Part shown: in pieces, positions 51,700 through 62,265 of the stretch | How the letters are laid out: each line of letters starts with the position of its first letter | Numbering within the stretch: position 1 is the stretch's first letter | Source: Burkholderiales bacterium | Lineage (GTDB): Bacteria; Pseudomonadota; Gammaproteobacteria; Burkholderiales; Burkholderiaceae_D | Assembly: GCA_016196925.1 (NCBI GenBank) | Contig: JACPWS010000031.1 | Location: 1 to 64,000, forward strand | Direction: 5' to 3' | Length of the DNA stretch: 64,000 bases | The notes under the pieces: generated by a model | What the model was told of the DNA's origin: nothing | The model's database searches: none | Seen by the model: only the letters and a program-made list of their open reading frames with translations | Made by a program: the position numbers and the translations under genes

Positions 51700-52446
51700 T
51701 TAAAACTGCTCATCCTCGCGCAAATAGCGCCACTGGCCTTCCGGTAGGTTGCCCAGCCTGAGTTTGCCTATGCGGACCCGTTTCAAGCCCAGCACCTTCA
51801 GGCCGACCATCTCGCACATGCGGCGTATCTGGCGTTTCTTGCCTTCACGCAGAACGAACTTGAGTTGATCTTCGTTTTGCCAACTGACCTTGGCCGGCAG
51901 CAGTTTCTTACCATCCAGGCTGAGGCCGTGATTCAGTCTTTGCAAATCGCTGGCGGGCAGGGTGCCCGGTTTGCTGTAGGCGACCCGCACCAGGTATTCT
52001 TTTTCCACCGTGGTGGTTTCACCGATCAGGTGTTTCGCCACGCGGCCATCCTGGGTCAGCACCAGTAAGCCGACCGAGTCGATATCCAGGCGGCCGGCCG
52101 GCACCAGGCTGCGCAACTGGGTCGGGTGGAAGGCGGTGTCGATCTTGCATTCGCTCCAGCGGTTTTCCGGCTTGATCAGCGCCACCGCCGGTGTATAACC
52201 GTCTTCGGCCTGGCCGCTGACATAGCCAACCGGCTTGTTGATCAGGATGGTCACGCGCTTGGATTGCTCGGCGGCGGCTTGCCGTTCTACCGAGATGCGC
52301 TGCTGCGGCAAGACCTTGCTGCCGAGTTCGGCAACTACCTTGCCGTCGACCCGGACCCAGCCGCGCTCTATCCATTCATCGGCTTCGCGGCGCGAGCACA
52401 GACCCAGTTCAGACATGCGTTTGGAGAGGCGTACTAATTCAGTCAT
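51700..52446 (-). CDS. RluF/RsuA family rRNA pseudouridine synthase
   Basis: A 248-residue pseudouridine synthase. S4-like RNA-binding N-terminus ([21 protein letters not shown]), then [11 protein letters not shown] and the catalytic [18 protein letters not shown] with its Asp, and the C-terminal [15 protein letters not shown]. RsuA/RluB/RluE/RluF subfamily; the S4 domain and length fit RluF (23S U2604). Target not proven. It is on the same strand as glnD, 52 bases after it. Confidence 0.85.
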   Translation of the reverse strand: MTELVRLSKRMSELGLCSRREADEWIERGWVRVDGKVVAELGSKVLPQQRISVERQAAAEQSKRVTILINKPVGYVSGQAEDGYTPAVALIKPENRWSECKIDTAFHPTQLRSLVPAGRLDIDSVGLLVLTQDGRVAKHLIGETTTVEKEYLVRVAYSKPGTLPASDLQRLNHGLSLDGKKLLPAKVSWQNEDQLKFVLREGKKRQIRRMCEMVGLKVLGLKRVRIGKLRLGNLPEGQWRYLREDEQF

Positions 52447-52497
52447 GATATTAAAAACAAAGTGCCGGAAACGCGGTCTCTGGCAGGGTAAGAAAAC

Positions 52498-55050
52498 TCA
52501 GATGCGCAGCGCATCGAGCAAATCGGTTTCGAACTGGATCTGGCTGCGCGCCCCTTGCAGAGCGGCGCCGTCGACGATGAACACGTCCTCCACCCGTTCG
52601 CCGAGCGTCATGATCTTGGCGGTATGTAAATTGATCTTGTACTTGGTCAGCACGTTCGCAATCGCGTACAACAAGCCGTTACGGTCATTCGCAGAAATCG
52701 ACAGCAGGTAATAGCGGCCGCGTTCATCCGGCCGCAAATCCACGGTCGGCACGATGGGGAAGGTGCGCGACAGGCGCGACAGCCGGCCCCGGTTCGGCGG
52801 CGACAAGGGCGTTTGCCTTAGCAGCACTTCGGTCAGTTCATGTTCGATCAGGTTGATGATGTCGCGGTAATTGTTGGCGAAGGCCGGCTCTATCACCAGG
52901 AAAGTGTCGAGTGCGTAACCGTTTCTGGTGGTGTGGATTTTGGCGTCGAGGATGCCGAAATTTTTGCCGTCGAAATAATTGCAGATGCGCGCGAACAGGT
53001 CGGCCTGATCCTTGACGTACACGGTCACCTGCAAACCTTCGCCGATAGGGGATAAGCGGCATTTGACTACCGGTTGCGCACTGTCGAGCTTGTCGTGCAG
53101 GGCGCGCGTCTGCCAGGCGATGTCGGAAGCGTCATGCCGCAGAAAATAGGCGACATCCAGCTGCTGCCATAATTTTTCATGCGCATCTGGTGGCAAACCA
53201 TACAGGCGCAAGGCTTTCAAGGCGTCTTCCTGGCGATTTTTCAGTTCGCGGTCCTTGCTCGGGGTTTCGCCGCCGAGTACGCGCAGCGTCATGCGATACA
53301 AGTCTTCCAGCAACTTGCCTTTCCAGGCATTCCAGACTTTCGGGCTGGTGCCGCGGATATCGGACACGGTCAGCAAATACAGCGCGGTCAGGTGGCGTTC
53401 GTCCTTCACCAGGCTGGCGAATTTTTGCACCACGTCGGGATCGGAGAGGTCCTGCTTTTGCGCGACTTGCGACATGGTCAGATGATTTTGCACCAGGAAT
53501 ACGATCAGCTCGCTGTTGGCGCGCGACAGCCCATGGTCGTAGCAGAATTTCTTGGCGTCGGCCATGCCCAGCTCCGAGTGGTCGCCGCCGCGCCCCTTGG
53601 CGATATCGTGGAACAGCGCCGCGATATACAAGACCCAGGGCTGGTTGAAATTCGCCATCAGCTGGCTGCAGAAAGCGTACTCGTGCGCATGCTCGGTCAT
53701 GGTGAAGCGGCGCAGATTGCGCACCACCATCAGGATGTGCTGATCGACCGTGTAGGCGTGAAACAGGTCGTGCTGCATCTGGCCTATGATGCGGCGGAAA
53801 TTCGGCAGATAGCGCCCCAGGATGCTCATCTGGTTCATGCGGCGCAAGGCGTGCGTGATGCCTTGCGGCGATTGCAGGATTTGCAGGAATAGCGCGCGAT
53901 TGAAGATGTCGTGACGGAATTCGGCATCGATCAACAGGCGCGCGTGCCACAAGGCGCGCAAGGTGCGGGCGGTCATGCCTTTCAGATCGCCATGTCTGGC
54001 CAGCATCAGGAATACTTCAAGCAAGGTCGATGGCGTTGCTTCAAAGGTATCGTCGCGCGCGATGTCGATGAAACCGTTGACCTCGTTGAAATGCTCGTTC
54101 AGCGGCCTGGGCACCGAGGGCTGCGGAAATAAATTGGCTTCTATATTTTGCAGCAGGATGCTATTCAGTTGGGTGACCGCCTTAGCCGCCCAGTAATAGC
54201 GCTGCATCAGGTATTCGCTGGCGCGGCGCGCTTCGGTGGTCTTGAAACCGAAGGTCTCCGCAATTGGCGTCTGCAAATCAAAAATTAAGCGGTCTTCGCG
54301 CCGCCCGGCATGCATGTGCAGGCGGATGCGGATGTCCTTAAAGGCGCGTTCGTTGCGCTTCAGTTGGCGCGCTTCCGTGTCGGTGATTAAGCCACGATCA
54401 GCCAGTTCGCGCCAGGAATTTCCGAGATTGGCCGCTTTCGCCACCCACAGTATCACTTGCAAATCGCGCAAACCGCCCGGGCTTTCCTTGCAATTCGGCT
54501 CCAGGCTGTACGGCGTGTCGTCGTACTTGACGTGGCGTTGTTGCAATTCCAAAAGTTTTTCCTGGAAAAACTTTTGCGGATTCATCGCCTCGGCATAGTG
54601 CTGCTGCAATTCCTTAAACAGTTTGCGGCTGCCGGTAAGCAGACGCGCTTCCAGCAGGCTGGTTTGCACGGTGATGTCGGCGGCGGATTCCTGCAGGCAT
54701 TCATCGACCGTGCGTATGCTGTGACCGATATCCAATCCGATATCCCACAGCAGTTGCACCAGACTTTCCAGTTTTTCTTTGAATGCAGGGTCGGGCTGAG
54801 CTTGCAATAAAATCAGGACATCAACATCTGAATGCGGAAATAATTCTCCGCGACCATAACCGCCTACGGCGACTAAGGCGGCGTCTTTGGGGAATTCAAA
54901 CTGCTTCCAGATTTTACTTAACACCTGGTCGACATTACGGCATAAATCATGCAGCAACTGCTCAGCCTTATGGTCTTCTTTGAATGAATTGAGGGCAGCC
55001 TGCTGAACTACCCTCAATTCCTCCTTGAATGCAAGAGCTGATGTGAGCAT
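52498..55050 (-). CDS. glnD: Protein-PII uridylyltransferase/uridylyl-removing enzyme
   Basis: GlnD senses glutamine and modifies PII to control nitrogen assimilation. 850 residues from the ATG at 55050, which overlaps the map stop (TAATG); a longer frame exists but is not family-like. The nucleotidyltransferase motif GGYGRGELFPHSDVDVLIL is near residue 65, the HD domain LFHDIAKGRGGDHSELG near the middle, and two ACT domains (about 690-760 and 780-850) close the protein. Confidence 0.96.
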   Translation of the reverse strand: MLTSALAFKEELRVVQQAALNSFKEDHKAEQLLHDLCRNVDQVLSKIWKQFEFPKDAALVAVGGYGRGELFPHSDVDVLILLQAQPDPAFKEKLESLVQLLWDIGLDIGHSIRTVDECLQESAADITVQTSLLEARLLTGSRKLFKELQQHYAEAMNPQKFFQEKLLELQQRHVKYDDTPYSLEPNCKESPGGLRDLQVILWVAKAANLGNSWRELADRGLITDTEARQLKRNERAFKDIRIRLHMHAGRREDRLIFDLQTPIAETFGFKTTEARRASEYLMQRYYWAAKAVTQLNSILLQNIEANLFPQPSVPRPLNEHFNEVNGFIDIARDDTFEATPSTLLEVFLMLARHGDLKGMTARTLRALWHARLLIDAEFRHDIFNRALFLQILQSPQGITHALRRMNQMSILGRYLPNFRRIIGQMQHDLFHAYTVDQHILMVVRNLRRFTMTEHAHEYAFCSQLMANFNQPWVLYIAALFHDIAKGRGGDHSELGMADAKKFCYDHGLSRANSELIVFLVQNHLTMSQVAQKQDLSDPDVVQKFASLVKDERHLTALYLLTVSDIRGTSPKVWNAWKGKLLEDLYRMTLRVLGGETPSKDRELKNRQEDALKALRLYGLPPDAHEKLWQQLDVAYFLRHDASDIAWQTRALHDKLDSAQPVVKCRLSPIGEGLQVTVYVKDQADLFARICNYFDGKNFGILDAKIHTTRNGYALDTFLVIEPAFANNYRDIINLIEHELTEVLLRQTPLSPPNRGRLSRLSRTFPIVPTVDLRPDERGRYYLLSISANDRNGLLYAIANVLTKYKINLHTAKIMTLGERVEDVFIVDGAALQGARSQIQFETDLLDALRI

Positions 55051-55871
55051 TATGCCGCGGCACTGGATGCGGTAATGAAGTCGGGCGCCGCAGGCGAGCC
55101 GGCAGACAAAGTCAATACCTCGTACCCGGTTTCCGTGACCAGCACGGTGTGCTCCCACTGTGCCGACAGGCTGCGATCCTTGGTCTTGATGGTCCAGCCA
55201 TCGCCCATTTCGCGAATTTCCCTGCGCCCGGCGTTAATCATCGGTTCGACCGTGAAGATCATGCCGGCCTGTAGTTTTTCAAGCGTGCCGGGGCGACCGT
55301 AATGCAGCACTTGCGGTTCTTCGTGGAAAACCTTGCCTATGCCGTGACCGCAAAATTCACGGACCACGCTGTAGCCGGCTTTTTCCGCGTGCTGTTGAAT
55401 GACGAAACCGATATCTCCCAGATAAGCTCCGGGTTTGATCTTCGCAATGCCCAGCCACATGCATTCGTAGGTGATCTCGCTGAGTCTCCTGGCTAAAATC
55501 GACGCCTCGCCGACAAAAAACATGCGGCTGGTGTCGCCGTGATAGCCGTTTTTGATGACAGTGATATCCAGGTTGACAACATCGCCATTTTTGAGCACTT
55601 TATCCCCCGGGATGCCGTGACAGATCACGTCGTTCACCGAGGTGCAAATGGCTTTCGGGTAGGGCGTATAGCCGGGTGGGCAATAATTCAGCGGAGCCGG
55701 AATAGTGCCTTGTACATTGCTCATGTACTCATGGCACAGGCGATCGAGCTCGCCGGTCGTGACGCCGACTTTGACAAACGGCGTAATGTAATCGAGAACT
55801 TCCGATGCCAGTTTGCCGGCAATGCGCATGCCGGCAATATCTTCCGGCGTTTTTAATGTGATAGATGACAT
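55050..55871 (-). CDS. map: Methionine aminopeptidase type I
   Basis: Map removes the initiator methionine from new proteins. 273 residues from the ATG at 55871 (MSSITLKTPEDIAGMRIAG). Metal ligands lie in NLDITVIKNGYHGDTSRMF (two Asp), FCGHGIGKVFHEEP (His), TVEPMIN (Glu) and QWEHTVLVTETGYEVL (Glu). It is divergent from rpsB, the classic arrangement, and coupled to glnD. Confidence 0.97.
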   Translation of the reverse strand: MSSITLKTPEDIAGMRIAGKLASEVLDYITPFVKVGVTTGELDRLCHEYMSNVQGTIPAPLNYCPPGYTPYPKAICTSVNDVICHGIPGDKVLKNGDVVNLDITVIKNGYHGDTSRMFFVGEASILARRLSEITYECMWLGIAKIKPGAYLGDIGFVIQQHAEKAGYSVVREFCGHGIGKVFHEEPQVLHYGRPGTLEKLQAGMIFTVEPMINAGRREIREMGDGWTIKTKDRSLSAQWEHTVLVTETGYEVLTLSAGSPAAPDFITASSAAA

Positions 55872-55991
55872 GCTTTTTTCTTGTTTCAGGCCGGGCTTTA
55901 ACCGGTAAGGGTGTATGAGAGTGCAGAAGTGCAATTCAGCCAGAATTATAGTCGATGAGGATGATGCATGCTTGGCGAGGCAAATAGGCAC

Positions 55992-56021
55992 TTGAGGAAA
56001 AGCTGAATTTCATAGTAGAAT
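55992..56021 (+). promoter_or_regulatory. Promoter for rpsB-tsf
   Basis: TTGAGG (55992-55997), an 18-base spacer and TAGAAT (56016-56021) give a good promoter. The 125-base leader before the rpsB ATG may hold the S2 autoregulatory fold known from proteobacterial rpsB, but I cannot confirm that fold. Confidence 0.6.
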
Positions 56022-56147
56022 AGATGGTTAGCTTGCATACATTTTATTTCGATGCCCGCTAAATAATATTTCATTAATCGAATTTGGTCGAAAAGGGTGT
56101 CCTGTAAGGATCACTGGCCGGATTCAAGACCTAACCCTGGAGTTATT

Positions 56148-56894
56148 ATGTCCGTAACAATGCGTGAAATGCTGGAAGCCGGTGTGCACTTTGGTCACCA
56201 AACCCGTTTTTGGAATCCAAAAATGGCGCCGTTCATCTTCGGTCATCGCAACAAGATTCATATCGTCAACCTGGAAAAAACCCTGGGCATGTACCAGGAG
56301 GCGATGAAGTATATTCGTCAACTGTCTTCCAATCGCGGCACTATTTTGCTGGTTGGCACCAAGCGTCAATCGCGCGACATCATCGCTGCTGAAGCTCAGC
56401 GCGCCGGCATGCCTTTCGTTGATCAGCGCTGGTTGGGCGGTATGCTGACTAACTTCAAAACAGTTAAAACATCTATCAAGCGCCTGAAGGATATGGAAGC
56501 TTCGATCGAAGACGGTTCCGTAGAAAAACTGTCCAAAAAAGAAGCGCTGATGTTCCAGCGCGAGATGATCAAGCTGCAAAAATCGATCGGCGGCATCAAG
56601 GATATGGGCGGCATCCCTGACGCGATTTTCGTGGTGGACGTTGGCTATCACAAAGGCGCGATCACTGAAGCTGCGAAATTGGGTATCCCAGTCATCGGCG
56701 TGGTCGACACCAACCACTCCCCAGAAGGCGTAGCTTACGTAATCCCGGGCAACGACGATTCTTCCAAGGCAATCGCCCTGTACGCCCGCGGCGTAGCTGA
56801 TGCCATCCTCGAAGGCCGCGCCAATGCTGTCAACGAAGTTCTGGAAGCGGTTAAGCCAGGCTCCGATGAGTTTGTTGAAGTAGAGCAGGCTTAA
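56148..56894 (+). CDS. rpsB: 30S ribosomal protein S2
   Basis: S2 is a small-subunit ribosomal protein. 248 residues from the ATG at 56148, [18 protein letters not shown], with GGAG upstream; an upstream in-frame extension is not family-like. [16 protein letters not shown] and [16 protein letters not shown] are conserved. Followed by a terminator-like hairpin and tsf, the usual order. Confidence 0.98.
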   Translation: MSVTMREMLEAGVHFGHQTRFWNPKMAPFIFGHRNKIHIVNLEKTLGMYQEAMKYIRQLSSNRGTILLVGTKRQSRDIIAAEAQRAGMPFVDQRWLGGMLTNFKTVKTSIKRLKDMEASIEDGSVEKLSKKEALMFQREMIKLQKSIGGIKDMGGIPDAIFVVDVGYHKGAITEAAKLGIPVIGVVDTNHSPEGVAYVIPGNDDSSKAIALYARGVADAILEGRANAVNEVLEAVKPGSDEFVEVEQA

Positions 56895-56937
56895 GCTGGT
56901 CTGAGGCATGAATCAGGCTGCTTGCGCAGTCTGAGGC

Positions 56938-56974
56938 AAAAAAATGGGGCAACAATCGTTCGCCCCTTTTTTTA
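56938..56974 (+). terminator. Terminator/attenuator between rpsB and tsf
   Basis: AAAAATGGGGC...GCCCCTTTTTT with an 11-base loop. Likely lowers tsf transcription relative to rpsB. Confidence 0.8.
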
Positions 56975-57026
56975 AACTAAATTTTGATGATCGGTGCCGA
57001 TGCGGCACCATTGAGAGGAGAAAAAC

Positions 57027-57908
57027 ATGGCGGCGATTACAGCAGCGATGGTAGGTGCACTGCGCGCAAAGACTGATGCGCCTATGATGGAGTGCAAAAA
57101 GGCCTTGACTGAGGCGGATGGCGACATGGATCGCGCGGAAGAGATACTGCGTGTAAAACTGGGGAGCAAGGCATCCAAGGCTGCTTCCCGTATTACCGCA
57201 GAAGGCGTGGTTGCTTCTTATATCTCCGGCAATGTTGGCGCCCTGATCGAAGTTAACTGCGAAACAGATTTCGTCACCAAGAACGACGACTTCATCGCCA
57301 TGGCAAATACTTGCGCCAGACTGGTTGCTGAACACAATCCAGCTGACATCGCAGCCCTGGGCGCTTTGCCGCTGGATGGCAAGACTGTCGAAGAAGTACG
57401 CGCAGCATTGATAGGAAAAATCGGCGAGAACATGTCGTTCCGCCGTTTCGCTCGCTTCGAAACTCCATCCAAGCTGGTTTCTTACCTGCACGGCACACGC
57501 ATCGGCGTCATGGTTGAATTCGACGGCGCGGATGAGCAAGTCGGCAAAGACGTCGCGATGCATATCGCCGCAATGAAGCCGGTTGCTTTGTCTTCCGAGC
57601 AAGTTCCTGCCGACCTGATCGAAAAAGAGCGCTCCGTTGCTGCCCTGAAGGCAGCCGAATCCGGCAAGCCGGCCGACATCGTCGCAAAAATGGTTGATGG
57701 TTCGGTACAAAAATTCTTGAAGGAAGTTTCTTTGCTGAACCAAACTTTCGTTAAGAACGACAAGCAAACAGTTGAACAGATGTTGAAATTGGTGAACGCA
57801 TCGGTTAAGTCGTTCACGATGTATGTTGTCGGTGAAGGCATAGAGAAAAAGCAAGACGATTTTGCAGCGGAAGTTGCAGCGCAGGTTGCTGCAGCAAAAC
57901 AAGCATAA
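57027..57908 (+). CDS. tsf: Elongation factor Ts
   Basis: EF-Ts reloads EF-Tu with GTP. 293 residues. The signature [22 protein letters not shown] at residues 13-34 (partly split here) and [15 protein letters not shown] identify it. Strong ribosome site GAGAGGAG. Followed by a terminator. Confidence 0.98.
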   Translation: MAAITAAMVGALRAKTDAPMMECKKALTEADGDMDRAEEILRVKLGSKASKAASRITAEGVVASYISGNVGALIEVNCETDFVTKNDDFIAMANTCARLVAEHNPADIAALGALPLDGKTVEEVRAALIGKIGENMSFRRFARFETPSKLVSYLHGTRIGVMVEFDGADEQVGKDVAMHIAAMKPVALSSEQVPADLIEKERSVAALKAAESGKPADIVAKMVDGSVQKFLKEVSLLNQTFVKNDKQTVEQMLKLVNASVKSFTMYVVGEGIEKKQDDFAAEVAAQVAAAKQA

Positions 57909-57926
57909 TCAGGCGTAAGCAAAAGC

Positions 57927-57949
57927 GGGCCGGAAGGCCCGTTTTTTTA
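57927..57949 (+). terminator. Rho-independent terminator after tsf
   Basis: Stem CGGGCC/GGCCCG with a GGAA tetraloop and a seven-T run. Confidence 0.9.
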
Positions 57950-57981
57950 AGCTATTGCTTGCTGTAATGGCATGATTTATT

Positions 57982-58031
57982 TTGATTTGCATTGAGCACG
58001 TCCTACGCTGGCCGCGCTCAATGCAAATCAA
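57982..58031. other. Perfect 16-bp inverted repeat before pyrH
   Basis: TTGATTTGCATTGAGC (57982-57997) and its exact reverse complement (58016-58031) flank an 18-base loop, 46 bases before the pyrH start. No T-run follows. It may be an operator, an RNA structure or a remnant repeat. Confidence 0.7.
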
Positions 58032-58076
58032 GTTGAACCTATATTTATTAATCCATTTTCCAGAAGGAGTCCTATC

Positions 58077-58793
58077 GTGACCAAACCTGCTTACAAGCGT
58101 GTACTCTTGAAGCTCTCTGGCGAAGCTCTGATGGGCGATGACCCTTTCGGTATCAATCGCGCCACCATAGAACGCATGGTCGCTGACGTCGCGGAAGTAT
58201 CGCGATTGGGCGTGGAGTTGGCGATCGTCATTGGCGGCGGAAATATTTTCCGCGGCGTCGCCCCCGGCGCACAAGGCATGGACCGGGCAACCGCCGATTA
58301 CATGGGCATGCTGGCAACCGTCATGAATTCTCTCGCGTTGGCGGATGCCATGCGTCAGGTCGGCATCACGGCACGCGTGATGTCTGCGATTGCGATCGAT
58401 CAGGTGGTCGAGCCGTATGTGCGCCCGAAAGCGCTCCAATACCTGGAAGAAGGCAAGGTGGTCGTATTTGCCGCCGGCACCGGCAATCCATTTTTCACTA
58501 CCGACACCGCGGCAGCCTTGCGCGGATCTGAAATCGGCGCAGAAATCGTCTTGAAAGCCACCAAGGTGGATGGCGTGTATACTGCGGATCCCAAAAAAGA
58601 CCCGTCGGCAACACGCTACACCACGATATCTTTTGATGAGGCAATCGCCCGTCATTTGCAAGTCATGGATGCGACCGCATTTGCATTGTGCCGTGATCAA
58701 AAATTGCCTATCAAAGTGTTTTCTATCGTTAAACCAGGCGCCCTGAAGAACTTGATTATGGGTGCAGACGAAGGAACGCTTGTCCACGTATAA
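58077..58793 (+). CDS. pyrH: UMP kinase
   Basis: PyrH phosphorylates UMP to UDP; hexameric amino-acid-kinase fold. 238 residues from GTG at 58077 with the ribosome site [28 protein letters not shown] and [15 protein letters not shown] are diagnostic. It is followed by frr as in most bacteria. A perfect palindrome precedes it. Confidence 0.97.
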   Translation: MTKPAYKRVLLKLSGEALMGDDPFGINRATIERMVADVAEVSRLGVELAIVIGGGNIFRGVAPGAQGMDRATADYMGMLATVMNSLALADAMRQVGITARVMSAIAIDQVVEPYVRPKALQYLEEGKVVVFAAGTGNPFFTTDTAAALRGSEIGAEIVLKATKVDGVYTADPKKDPSATRYTTISFDEAIARHLQVMDATAFALCRDQKLPIKVFSIVKPGALKNLIMGADEGTLVHV

Positions 58794-58878
58794 TTCTGCG
58801 TTTTGCTTGCATTAATTTGAATTTGACAAGGAACGCAAGAATGAATGGCGTTCCTGCAATGATGTACAGGAGAGTAGT

Positions 58879-59439
58879 ATGACAGTAGCAGATATAAAAA
58901 AGAGCAGCGATCAGCGCATGCAAAAATCGATCGAGACGCTGAAAGCCGATTTGTCCAAAGTTCGCACTGGACGCGCTCATACCGGCATTCTCGATCATGT
59001 GCAGGTCGATTATTACGGCGCACCGACTCATATCACTCAGGTGGCCAATGTGACTCTGATTGATGCCCGCACTATCGGTGTGCAGCCCTGGGAAAAGAAA
59101 ATGGCGGCGGCGATCGAAAAAGCGATACGCGATGCCGACCTGGGCTTGAACCCGTCATCGCAAGGCGAGTTGATTCGGGTTCCTACTCCGCCTTTGACGG
59201 AAGAACGCCGCAAAGAGATGGTCAAACTGGTCAAAACCGAAGGCGAGAGCGCCAAAATCGCTATTCGCAATATACGCCGCGATTCGAATGAATCATTGAA
59301 GAAAATGCTGAAAGACAAAGAATGTTCGGAAGATGATGAGCGTCGCGCCCAGGACGATATCCAGAAACTGACCGATAAGTTTGTTGCCGAAGTTGATAAG
59401 CTATTGGCTGAAAAAGAGAAAGAAGTGCTGACGGTTTGA
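58879..59439 (+). CDS. frr: Ribosome recycling factor
   Basis: RRF splits post-termination ribosomes with EF-G. 186 residues. [20 protein letters not shown] and [16 protein letters not shown] are signatures. Ribosome site CAGGAGAG. 85 bases after pyrH. Confidence 0.98.
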   Translation: MTVADIKKSSDQRMQKSIETLKADLSKVRTGRAHTGILDHVQVDYYGAPTHITQVANVTLIDARTIGVQPWEKKMAAAIEKAIRDADLGLNPSSQGELIRVPTPPLTEERRKEMVKLVKTEGESAKIAIRNIRRDSNESLKKMLKDKECSEDDERRAQDDIQKLTDKFVAEVDKLLAEKEKEVLTV

Positions 59440-59477
59440 AGCGTCGTCAGTAATTTTTCATTTCACTCTGGATATAC

Positions 59478-60257
59478 ATGGCCCATATTAGTTCGACTAA
59501 AGAAATCCCCGTTGCCGGCGCGATCCCGAAACACATCGCAATTATTATGGACGGCAATGGGCGTTGGGCAACAAAACGGTTTTTGCCGCGCGTGGCTGGC
59601 CATGTGAAAGGTGTGGAGGCAGTACGTGGAATTGTGGAGGCCTGCGTCAGCCGCGGCGTCTCCTACCTGACCCTGTTTGCCTTCAGTTCTGAAAACTGGC
59701 GCAGGCCGGCGGAAGAAGTCTCCTTGCTGATGCGTCTGTTTGTCACTGCTCTCGAGAAAGAAGTGGCAAAAATGCATGCGAATAACATACGGCTCAAGGT
59801 GGTCGGCGATCTGACGCGCTTCGATGCCCAACTGCAAAAAATGATAAAAAAAGCAGAGACTAAGACTGCCGACAACCGGGGATTGACCGTCACGATTTGT
59901 GCCAATTACGGCGGTCGCTGGGATATAGTCCAGGCGTTTAATCATCTGCAAGAACAACTGCAGGCAGCAGGTAAGGCCGGGCAGGCAATTAACGAAGATC
60001 AGTTAGGAGCGCATCTGGCTATGGCGTATGCGCCTGAACCGGATTTATTTATCCGCACCGGCGGAGAAACACGTATCTCCAATTTCCTGCTGTGGCAATT
60101 GGCCTACAGCGAACTACATTTTACTGACACCTTCTGGCCCGATTTTGACGCTGCTGCGCTTGATGCGGCAATCCTGTCTTATCAGGCCAGAGAGCGCCGT
60201 TTTGGCCAAACCAGCGCACAAGTGTCCAAACAATCTTCCCGCCCAGAAAGCGACTGA
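59478..60257 (+). CDS. uppS: Undecaprenyl diphosphate synthase
   Basis: UppS builds the C55 lipid carrier for peptidoglycan from farnesyl and isopentenyl diphosphate. 259 residues. Catalytic Asp25 lies in [38 protein letters not shown] and [12 protein letters not shown] are conserved. The stop overlaps cdsA by one base (TGATG). It consumes products of the MEP pathway coded partly in this window. Confidence 0.97.
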   Translation: MAHISSTKEIPVAGAIPKHIAIIMDGNGRWATKRFLPRVAGHVKGVEAVRGIVEACVSRGVSYLTLFAFSSENWRRPAEEVSLLMRLFVTALEKEVAKMHANNIRLKVVGDLTRFDAQLQKMIKKAETKTADNRGLTVTICANYGGRWDIVQAFNHLQEQLQAAGKAGQAINEDQLGAHLAMAYAPEPDLFIRTGGETRISNFLLWQLAYSELHFTDTFWPDFDAAALDAAILSYQARERRFGQTSAQVSKQSSRPESD

Positions 60258-61075
60258 TGCTCAAGACTCGTGTTGTTACGGCCCTGATTCTGCTGGCCAT
60301 TCTGTTGCCGGTATTGTATTCATCATCATTTCAAGCATTTGCGGCGATTGCGGTATTGTTTTTTGCTGCCGCCATGTGGGAAAACCAGCGATTATTTCGT
60401 AAGCCCGCGCCCTTAGCGATGGCTTTGGTATGGTCGGGCTTGTTTGTCTACCTGTTATTTAACCTGGCCAGTTTTTCCCAGCCTTTATTGTTCGCGCTGT
60501 GTTCGGCGTTCTGGCTGTTGCGTCTGATTCCTACGCTGGCCCGAGGCTTGCCGGAAATAAGCAGCTTTGCCAATGGCATGCTGAGCGCGCTGTACGGCAT
60601 CACTATTTTCGGCTGTTTCGTGGCGATTGCCGTGTTTTTCCAATATTCACCGAAATTCTTACTTTCTGTTATGGCGATCGTCTGGGTGGCGGACATAGGC
60701 GCGTATTTTTCTGGCAAAGCCTTTGGCAAACATAAGCTGGCTCCGAGCATTTCTCCCGGAAAATCCTGGGAGGGTGCGGTCGGTGGCTGGCTGCTGGTCC
60801 TGATACTCTCAAGCGCCGCCACTTTTATTCCCGCCTTACAGGATACTTTTCCTGCGCAAATACTAGCTCGCCTGGGCTGGATATGGTTTTTTGTGGTGAT
60901 GAGTTTATTAACAGCCGCCAGCGTCGTCGGCGATTTATTCGAGTCTTCGCTAAAACGTCGGGTCGGCATGAAAGATAGCAGCAGCCTATTGCCTGGTCAT
61001 GGCGGCGTATTGGACAGAATAGATGCATTGATCCCGGTACTGCCGTTGGCGGCTCTTTTGGCTCTTTGGCGGTAA
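60257..61075 (+). CDS. cdsA: Phosphatidate cytidylyltransferase
   Basis: CdsA makes CDP-diacylglycerol, the branch point of phospholipid synthesis. 272 residues with about seven or eight membrane helices. The C-terminal signature spans residues around [20 protein letters not shown] and [13 protein letters not shown]. It starts inside the uppS stop. Confidence 0.95.
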   Translation: MLKTRVVTALILLAILLPVLYSSSFQAFAAIAVLFFAAAMWENQRLFRKPAPLAMALVWSGLFVYLLFNLASFSQPLLFALCSAFWLLRLIPTLARGLPEISSFANGMLSALYGITIFGCFVAIAVFFQYSPKFLLSVMAIVWVADIGAYFSGKAFGKHKLAPSISPGKSWEGAVGGWLLVLILSSAATFIPALQDTFPAQILARLGWIWFFVVMSLLTAASVVGDLFESSLKRRVGMKDSSSLLPGHGGVLDRIDALIPVLPLAALLALWR

Positions 61076-61080
61076 TTCGT

Positions 61081-62265
61081 ATGATAAAACAGCAGCAACT
61101 TTGTGTTTTAGGCTCTACCGGTTCGATAGGCGTTTCTACTCTGGACGTGGTTGCGCGCCATCCCGAGCGTTACGGAATTTTTGCGCTGACCGCCCATAGC
61201 CAGGTCGAGAAATTGGCGGCGCAATGCGCGCAATTCCGGCCGCAAGTTGCCGTCGTCGGCACGGCAAGCGCTGCGGAACAATTGACTGCATTATTGAAGC
61301 AGAGCAACCTGCCCGGCATACAGGTGCATTACGGCCCACAGGCTTTGTGCGAGGTGGCGAGCGCCAATGAGTGCGACAGCGTGATGGCGGCTATCGTCGG
61401 CGCAGCCGGATTGCCGGCCTCATTGGCGGCCGCCAGGGCTGGCAAAAAGGTTTTATTGGCGAATAAAGAAGCGCTGGTGATGTCCGGCGACTTGTTTATC
61501 GATGCGATCAAAAGGAGCGGCGCCGCATTGTTGCCTATAGATAGCGAGCACAATGCCATTTTTCAGTGCTTGCCACATAATTACGACGGTCGTCCGCAAC
61601 AGCATGGTATTCATAAAATTTTATTGACCGCTTCAGGCGGGCCGTTTTTACACAGAGACATAGACTCGCTGACGCATGTGACGCCGGAAGAGGCGATCGC
61701 GCATCCGAATTGGGTAATGGGACGAAAAATATCCATCGATTCGGCCAGCATGATGAATAAAGGCCTGGAAGTCATCGAGGCGCATTGGTTATTTGCGACG
61801 CCTGCCGAGCAAATTGAGGTCGTCATACATCCGCAAAGCGTGGTTCATTCCATGGTTTCATATAACGACGGATCGGTGCTGGCGCAACTTGGCAATCCCG
61901 ACATGCGTACCCCGATCGCGTATGGCCTGGCTTATCCGGAACGCATAGCCTCTGGCGTAGCGCCTTTGGATATACTGAAAATTGGGCATTTGAACTTCGA
62001 GGCACCCGACTTTAAGCGCTTCCCCTGTCTCGCGCTGGCCTATGCAGCGCTGCAAACCGGCCTATCGGCGCCGACTATATTGAACGCCAGCAATGAAATT
62101 GCTGTCCAAGCGTTTTTGGATGGGAAAATTGGCTTTCGCATGATAGATCAAATTATTGCCCGCACCCTCGAGCGCTTGCCGGCTTCGCCGGTTCACGATC
62201 TCGACAGCATCCTGGCTTGCGACCAAGAAGCCAGAGTAATCGCCAGCGCCTTGATCGCAGCATGA
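61081..62265 (+). CDS. dxr: 1-deoxy-D-xylulose 5-phosphate reductoisomerase
   Basis: Dxr converts DXP to methylerythritol phosphate with NADPH, the first committed MEP step. About 394 residues from the ATG at 61081; a TTG at 61066 inside cdsA is the alternative. The NADPH motif [15 protein letters not shown] is at residues 9-23. [18 protein letters not shown] and [23 protein letters not shown] hold the metal and substrate sites. The last four bases overlap rseP. Confidence 0.96.
   Translation: MIKQQQLCVLGSTGSIGVSTLDVVARHPERYGIFALTAHSQVEKLAAQCAQFRPQVAVVGTASAAEQLTALLKQSNLPGIQVHYGPQALCEVASANECDSVMAAIVGAAGLPASLAAARAGKKVLLANKEALVMSGDLFIDAIKRSGAALLPIDSEHNAIFQCLPHNYDGRPQQHGIHKILLTASGGPFLHRDIDSLTHVTPEEAIAHPNWVMGRKISIDSASMMNKGLEVIEAHWLFATPAEQIEVVIHPQSVVHSMVSYNDGSVLAQLGNPDMRTPIAYGLAYPERIASGVAPLDILKIGHLNFEAPDFKRFPCLALAYAALQTGLSAPTILNASNEIAVQAFLDGKIGFRMIDQIIARTLERLPASPVHDLDSILACDQEARVIASALIAA

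Noticed and set aside
51481-51713. Short minus-strand frames between pilE and rluF
   Set aside because: No ribosome site, no family resemblance, overlapping alternatives in AT-rich DNA.
55872-56147. Confirmed S2 leader riboregulator before rpsB
   Set aside because: Leader length is suitable, but I could not recognise the conserved fold by eye.
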